This document shows, one piece after another, positions 23,239 through 27,379 of a stretch of DNA of 27,379 nt. The notes under the pieces were generated by a model. The model saw nothing but the letters and a program-made list of their open reading frames with translations, did not search any database and was not told the origin of the DNA. Numbering within the stretch: the stretch's first letter is position 1; each line of letters begins with the position of its first letter. Both the position numbers and the translations under genes were made by a program. Source of the stretch: Bacillota bacterium (GTDB lineage: Bacteria; Bacillota; Clostridia; Lachnospirales; Lachnospiraceae); assembly GCA_023428885.1 (NCBI GenBank), contig JAEYWQ010000328.1, positions 1 through 27,379 on the forward strand. Reading direction: 5' to 3'.

Positions 23239-24692
23239 TACACTACCTCTACTACGTTAATATTTTCAATTGTCATATCCTGCGTACCTGTCATAAAACA
23301 TCCCTTTTCCTTAGCATACGCAATGTATTTTAAGATATCTTGTGTAATACGTTCTCCTGGAGCCAGAATTGGAATTCCAGGTGGATAACACATAACGAAC
23401 TCGCCGCAGATTGCTCCCTGACTTTCATTGATTGGCACCTGACGCTTTGTTCCATAAAAAGCTTCCTGTGGTCCCATGACAATCTGAGGGTTAATATATT
23501 CATGATCAAACAGACCTGTTTTATCTTTTTCATGTAATCTTTTTATTTCTGATAAGGCTGATATTAAACGTTCTATTTCTAAATTGCGATCTCCACTGGA
23601 GATAATGGCTAAGATATTACCAATGTCACCAAACTCAATCTGAATTCCGTAATCATCCCGTAGTAAATCGTATACTTCAATACCAGCAAGACCAATATTA
23701 CGGGTATGAATGGATAGTTTCGTTTTATCGAAGGCATATACAGTATCACCGTTTACTAATTCTTCACCAAAAGCATAATATCCACCCAGCTTATTGATTT
23801 CTTCTCTGGCATAATTCGCAAAATCAATGGTTTTATCAAACATACTTTTTCCATTTAAGCTCAAATTTTTACGAGCAATATCAAGGGAGGACAGTAAGAG
23901 ATAGGATCCTGAGGTTGTCTGCGTTAAGTTTATCACCTGGCGAACATAATCTGCATTCACGGTATTCTTTGTCAAAAGAATGGAGCTCTGTGTTAAAGAT
24001 CCTCCTGTCTTATGCATGCTTACTGCTGACATATCAGCACCTGCCTCCATCGCAGACACTGGTAAATCATCATGGAAATAAAAATGTGTTCCATGTGCCT
24101 CATCTGCTAAGACTAACATGCCATTCTCATGTGCTATTCTTACGATTTCACGCAAGTTGGAGCAGATTCCATAATAAGTCGGGTTGTTAACTAAAACAGC
24201 TTTCGCATCTGGGTTTTCCAAGATTGCCTTTTTTACATCTTCCACTGACATTCCAAGTGGAATCCCCAGCTCTTTGTTGGTACCCGGATTGATATAAACT
24301 GGTAAGGCTCCACATACAACCAAAGCATTGATCGCGCTACGGTGTACGTTACGAGGCATAATTACCTTATCCCCAGACTTACAAGCAGACATGATCATAG
24401 CTTGCACAGCAGCGGTGGTTCCATTCACGATAAAGAAAGCTTCATCTGCCCCAAATGCCTGGGCACATAATTCTTGAGCCTCTTTTATCACAGAAACCGG
24501 ATGACATAAATTATCCAATGGTTTCATGGAATTCATATCTAAACTAAGAGTAGTATCGCCAAGGAAATGTTTTAATTCCTTATTTCCACGGCCTCCCTTA
24601 TGTCCTGGAACATCGAAATGCGCCAATCGATTCAGGCGTTGCTCCTCCAACGCTTTATGAATTGGTGTATCCTGCTGTGTTAATGTTCTCAT
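23238..24692 (-). CDS. speA: Arginine decarboxylase (Orn/Lys/Arg decarboxylase class I, Bacillus SpeA type)
   Basis: A PLP fold-type I decarboxylase, most likely making agmatine from arginine. The 484 residues match the Bacillus SpeA/short form. It starts near DTPIHKALEEQ, and FDVPGHKGG is the family hallmark. The PLP pocket has LADEAHGTHF (about 195-204) and the Schiff-base lysine K228 in SMHKTGGSLTQSS. The C-terminal domain has CYPPGIPILAPGE. Lysine decarboxylation cannot be excluded from sequence, but the following agmatinase gene supports arginine. The frame continues to an ATG at 24713; I prefer 24692 because AAAGGA lies 11 bases upstream and the longer starts have no ribosome site. It is the first gene of the polyamine operon. 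Confidence 0.93.
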   Translation of the reverse strand: MRTLTQQDTPIHKALEEQRLNRLAHFDVPGHKGGRGNKELKHFLGDTTLSLDMNSMKPLDNLCHPVSVIKEAQELCAQAFGADEAFFIVNGTTAAVQAMIMSACKSGDKVIMPRNVHRSAINALVVCGALPVYINPGTNKELGIPLGMSVEDVKKAILENPDAKAVLVNNPTYYGICSNLREIVRIAHENGMLVLADEAHGTHFYFHDDLPVSAMEAGADMSAVSMHKTGGSLTQSSILLTKNTVNADYVRQVINLTQTTSGSYLLLSSLDIARKNLSLNGKSMFDKTIDFANYAREEINKLGGYYAFGEELVNGDTVYAFDKTKLSIHTRNIGLAGIEVYDLLRDDYGIQIEFGDIGNILAIISSGDRNLEIERLISALSEIKRLHEKDKTGLFDHEYINPQIVMGPQEAFYGTKRQVPINESQGAICGEFVMCYPPGIPILAPGERITQDILKYIAYAKEKGCFMTGTQDMTIENINVVEVV

Positions 24693-24768
24693 CGAAGGTA
24701 CCATCCTTTCCATCCATCCAAATTAATAACATCTTTCCGTAACTGTGAAGGTACTGAACAGCTATGGC

Positions 24769-24882
24769 ATTATATAGCTAATTTTCATCTTATTTTCATG
24801 AATATTCTCTGAATATTATCTTAAAAATTTATCATTTCGACTCATGCCGGTTTAGTATACATGATAGCAATATAAAATGCAA
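24769..24882 (-). promoter_or_regulatory. Candidate promoters of the polyamine operon
   Basis: Two minus-strand candidates. The first is TTGCAT (24877-24882), 17 bases and TATACT (24854-24859), giving a leader of about 155 bases. The second is a perfect TATAAT (24769-24774) with no good -35; an inverted repeat, AGCTAT (24760-24765) and ATAGCT (24774-24779), overlaps it. I cannot choose between them. Confidence 0.4.
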
Positions 24883-25111
24883 GAGTAATATTAAACCGTC
24901 GATTTAGTATTACTGTTACTTTGTACTGTATTTTTTTCATTTATAAAAAAAGTAGATGTTTTACTAAGTCATCTGTTTACTAATACTTTACTCAAAATAC
25001 AGTATTTAAGCCTATTTCATTGATTTATTAAAAATAATTAAGATCTTTCAAAAAAAACTAACTTTTAATAGTAACTTTTTTTTGTAAGAGTAATTTTTAA
25101 TGAAAAGCAAG

Positions 25112-25151
25112 AAAAAAAGTGTGAAAACTTATCTCTGTTTCCACACTTTTT
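25112..25151 (-). terminator. Terminator of the GH36 gene
   Basis: Arms of 15 bases (25137-25151 and 25114-25128, one G-U) with an eight-base loop, containing AAAGTGTGGAAAC. They are followed on the minus strand by a run of seven T (25118-25112), about 45 bases after the GH36 stop. T-rich on both sides, so it may work in both directions. Confidence 0.85.
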
Positions 25152-25195
25152 CTAATAGAATTTTGATTTTTCCTAAAGTTTACTCTTAATAAGGG

Positions 25196-27379
25196 TTACT
25201 GACGTATCAGATGAATTAATTTCCCCTGATAGTCACCCCAAAGACCGCCGATATTAATACCTGCATGCATATAAGCAGCTCCAGAATATACTTCCTTGGT
25301 TTCTTCCCATAGATAATTGGCATCCGGATCCAAACCTCTAAGATATACTCTTCTGCTATGAAAGTTTGGTCTAGCCATTACCTGGATGTATGTAACCAAA
25401 GCTTCCGATTTATCTTTAGCTACAACCATGAAGCAATCAAAGCTTGGATCGTCCATTACAGAAGCAATACGATAATAATCACCGGTTCTTACTAAATCAT
25501 TGTATTTATGATACATCGCACATTGTTTTGGAATCATCTCCTGATCTTCCTTAGAAATCTTAGTTACATCCAACTCATAACCAAAGGTTCCAGCTAGAGC
25601 AACATAGCCTCTCGTCTGGAATGGAGTATTTCTTCCAACAGTATGATTTGGACAATCACTAACATGGGCTCCCATAGCTGATAATGGATAGATCATAGCA
25701 GTACCACGTTGAATCTTAAGACGCTCAATCGCATCAGTATCATCCGAACTCCAGATCTGAGGGCTATAATATAACATACCAGCATCAAATCTAGCTCCGC
25801 CACCGGAACAATTCTCTAGTAAAAGATATGGGAATTCGCTGACTAAGCGTTCCTGTAATTCATACAAACCAAGGACATAACGGTGCACCAATTCTCCTTG
25901 AGACTTAGCATCCAGAGCAAAGCTACCTAAGTCAGCAAGCTGACGATTCATATCCCATTTTACATAAGTTATATTGGCACTGGTTAATATGTTACGGATC
26001 ATCTCAAAGACATAATCACGAATCTCTTTACGAGATAAGTCAAGTACATATTGTTCACGGCATAAGCCTGCCACACGACCTGGAACTTGAATTGCCCAGT
26101 CTGGGTGTGCACGATAAAGGTCAGAATCTGGTGAGATCATCTCAGGTTCCATCCAGATACCAAACTTCATTCCAAGCTTATTCACTTCATCTACCAGGTA
26201 TTTTAAACCACCTGGTAATTTTTCTTCATTTACAAACCAATCTCCCAGTGCACAATTGTCTGAATTACGCTTGCCAAACCAGCCATCATCCATAACTAGC
26301 ATCTCAATACCTAGTTTGGAGGCATTACGAGCAATGTCTAAAAGCTTGTCTGTTGTAAAATTAAAATAAGTTGCTTCCCAATTGTTAATCAAGATTGGAC
26401 GTTTTTTATCTTTATATTCCCCACGAATTAAATGATTACGGTATAAATCATGGAAGGTTCTACTCATCTGACCAATACCTTCAGAAGAATAAACCATCAC
26501 AACTTCTGGTGCAGTAAAGGTATCGCCTTCGTGTAAGTTCCATTCAAAATCAATTGGATTAATACCCATAGCAACACGAATTAAATCAAATTGATTGCGT
26601 TCTGCAATTGCTGTGAAGTTACCGGAATAAACAAAGTTTAGACCATATGCCTCACCAGAATCCTCTGTGGTTGTTTTATTCACAATAGCTATAAATGGAT
26701 GTTCCTGGTGGCTGGATTCTCCTCGTGCAGAGGAAACTCCCTGAGTTCCATGACCGATGGATCTACGTTCCACCATACGCTCTCTTGCCCAGGATCCGTG
26801 TAAGCTTATCATCTCGAAATTTCTATCTTCTACATCAAAGGATGCTGATAATACCTTCGTTAAAGCAATGGATTCACTGGAATTGTTCGTAATACGTACA
26901 CTTCTGGTGATAGCATCTACTTTGGAAAATGCAGTATAAACCAAAGTTACTTGTAATCCCAGCAACTTATCTTCGCAGTTTAACTCTAAAGTTGTACAAT
27001 CATCTTCCTTACCAAAGGTTGCAGGTAAACCGTTTAGTTTTGGCTTTCCTTCATAGATAATATGTGATACATACGCTAAGCAACATGCCTTATGTCCACG
27101 ATTGCTTTTAATCTCTAAGGCTGTGGACCGAAAATCTCCAATGCCATGGGTTGGATATTCCATGGGAAAAGAATCCAAGAAGGATAAACGATCACGATTG
27201 TTCTTGGAAGGAACAAAGGGTGCTTCTTGCGTTCTCATTAGGTAAGCTAAGGAAGCATCCTTTACCTTCTTTCCATAATATATATGTCCTACAAAGTTTT
27301 CATCATCGACGATACCTAGCATATAGCTTGTATTTTTAGTATCTAATTTAAATACCCTACTCTGCTCATTATATGTAAT
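25196..27379 (-). CDS. Alpha-galactosidase, glycoside hydrolase family 36 (5' end beyond window)
   Basis: Removes alpha-1,6-linked galactose from raffinose-type sugars and galactomannan. 728 codons are in view and the frame runs to the window edge; residues upstream of the internal Met at 27322 (such as YNEQSRVFKLDTKNTSY) still look like GH36, so the true start is outside. The N-terminal beta-sandwich and the (beta/alpha)8 barrel are both present: LVMDDGWFGKR, WMEPEMIS, the nucleophile Asp in YVKWDMNR, ENCSGGGARFD, and the acid/base in WSSDDTDA. There is no signal peptide in the visible part, so it is probably cytoplasmic. A strong terminator follows. The upstream neighbours are not visible. 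Confidence 0.95.
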   Translation of the reverse strand: MTYNEQSRVFKLDTKNTSYMLGIVDDENFVGHIYYGKKVKDASLAYLMRTQEAPFVPSKNNRDRLSFLDSFPMEYPTHGIGDFRSTALEIKSNRGHKACCLAYVSHIIYEGKPKLNGLPATFGKEDDCTTLELNCEDKLLGLQVTLVYTAFSKVDAITRSVRITNNSSESIALTKVLSASFDVEDRNFEMISLHGSWARERMVERRSIGHGTQGVSSARGESSHQEHPFIAIVNKTTTEDSGEAYGLNFVYSGNFTAIAERNQFDLIRVAMGINPIDFEWNLHEGDTFTAPEVVMVYSSEGIGQMSRTFHDLYRNHLIRGEYKDKKRPILINNWEATYFNFTTDKLLDIARNASKLGIEMLVMDDGWFGKRNSDNCALGDWFVNEEKLPGGLKYLVDEVNKLGMKFGIWMEPEMISPDSDLYRAHPDWAIQVPGRVAGLCREQYVLDLSRKEIRDYVFEMIRNILTSANITYVKWDMNRQLADLGSFALDAKSQGELVHRYVLGLYELQERLVSEFPYLLLENCSGGGARFDAGMLYYSPQIWSSDDTDAIERLKIQRGTAMIYPLSAMGAHVSDCPNHTVGRNTPFQTRGYVALAGTFGYELDVTKISKEDQEMIPKQCAMYHKYNDLVRTGDYYRIASVMDDPSFDCFMVVAKDKSEALVTYIQVMARPNFHSRRVYLRGLDPDANYLWEETKEVYSGAAYMHAGINIGGLWGDYQGKLIHLIRQ

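Larger units (their letters stand above)
24693..25195. other. Gene-free AT-rich spacer between speA and the GH36 gene
   Basis: About 500 bases without a gene on either strand. It holds the polyamine promoter candidates at the speA end, an 11-bp inverted repeat TACTGTATTTT (24924-24934) and AAAATACAGTA (24994-25004) around a smaller stem (AGATG and CATCT), several A/T runs, and the GH36 terminator at 25112-25151. I see no ORF, tRNA or known riboswitch. Confidence 0.6.

Overview
The window looks like a low-G+C anaerobic Firmicute chromosome, most likely a Lachnospiraceae (Clostridium phytofermentans-like) species. This is inferred from strong AGGAGG-type ribosome sites, AT-rich spacers, an anaerobic class III ribonucleotide reductase, DUF1653, and the Lachnospiraceae-like forms of PurA and dUTPase. 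Almost all genes are on the minus strand; only apbE and a CopG-type regulator are on the plus strand. I see no tRNA, rRNA, CRISPR, phage or intact transposase gene.

Layout, left to right. (1) 1-1147: the start of a MATE efflux pump gene, cut by the window edge, and a Cys-rich protein with 33-bp tandem repeats. (2) 1312-3007: ilvN-ilvC (branched-chain amino acids), ending at an 82-bp perfect palindrome. (3) 3210-4297: the ApbE flavin-transferase lipoprotein gene with its own sigma-A-type promoter, then a 204-bp palindromic, MITE-like element separating it from convergent purA. (4) 4501-9093: purA, a dUTPase, an M18 aminopeptidase and a LysR regulator, mostly separate units. (5) 9375-13453: a purC-purF-purB operon, whose terminator runs directly into the start codon of a small 86-residue ORF. 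(6) 13739-18194: nrdD-nrdG (anaerobic dNTP synthesis), then a membrane protein and a DUF1653 protein, with a candidate NrdR box at the nrdD promoter. (7) 18374-18953: a ribbon-helix-helix regulator with an inverted repeat inside its own promoter, followed by a perfect 18-bp hairpin. (8) 19017-24692: a five-gene polyamine operon, speA-speE-speB-carboxy(nor)spermidine dehydrogenase-nspC. (9) 24693-25195: a gene-free, very AT-rich spacer. (10) 25196-27379: a GH36 alpha-galactosidase gene, cut at its 5' end by the window edge.

Most of the content is housekeeping metabolism: purine and deoxynucleotide supply, branched-chain amino acids and polyamines. The parts most worth a second look are the two long palindromes, the Cys-rich repeat protein, the CopG-type regulator with its self-operator candidate, the terminator/start-codon fusion after purB, and the co-occurrence of an aminopropyltransferase with the carboxyspermidine route in one operon without a speD gene. 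Nothing here is clearly a new defence or mobile system.
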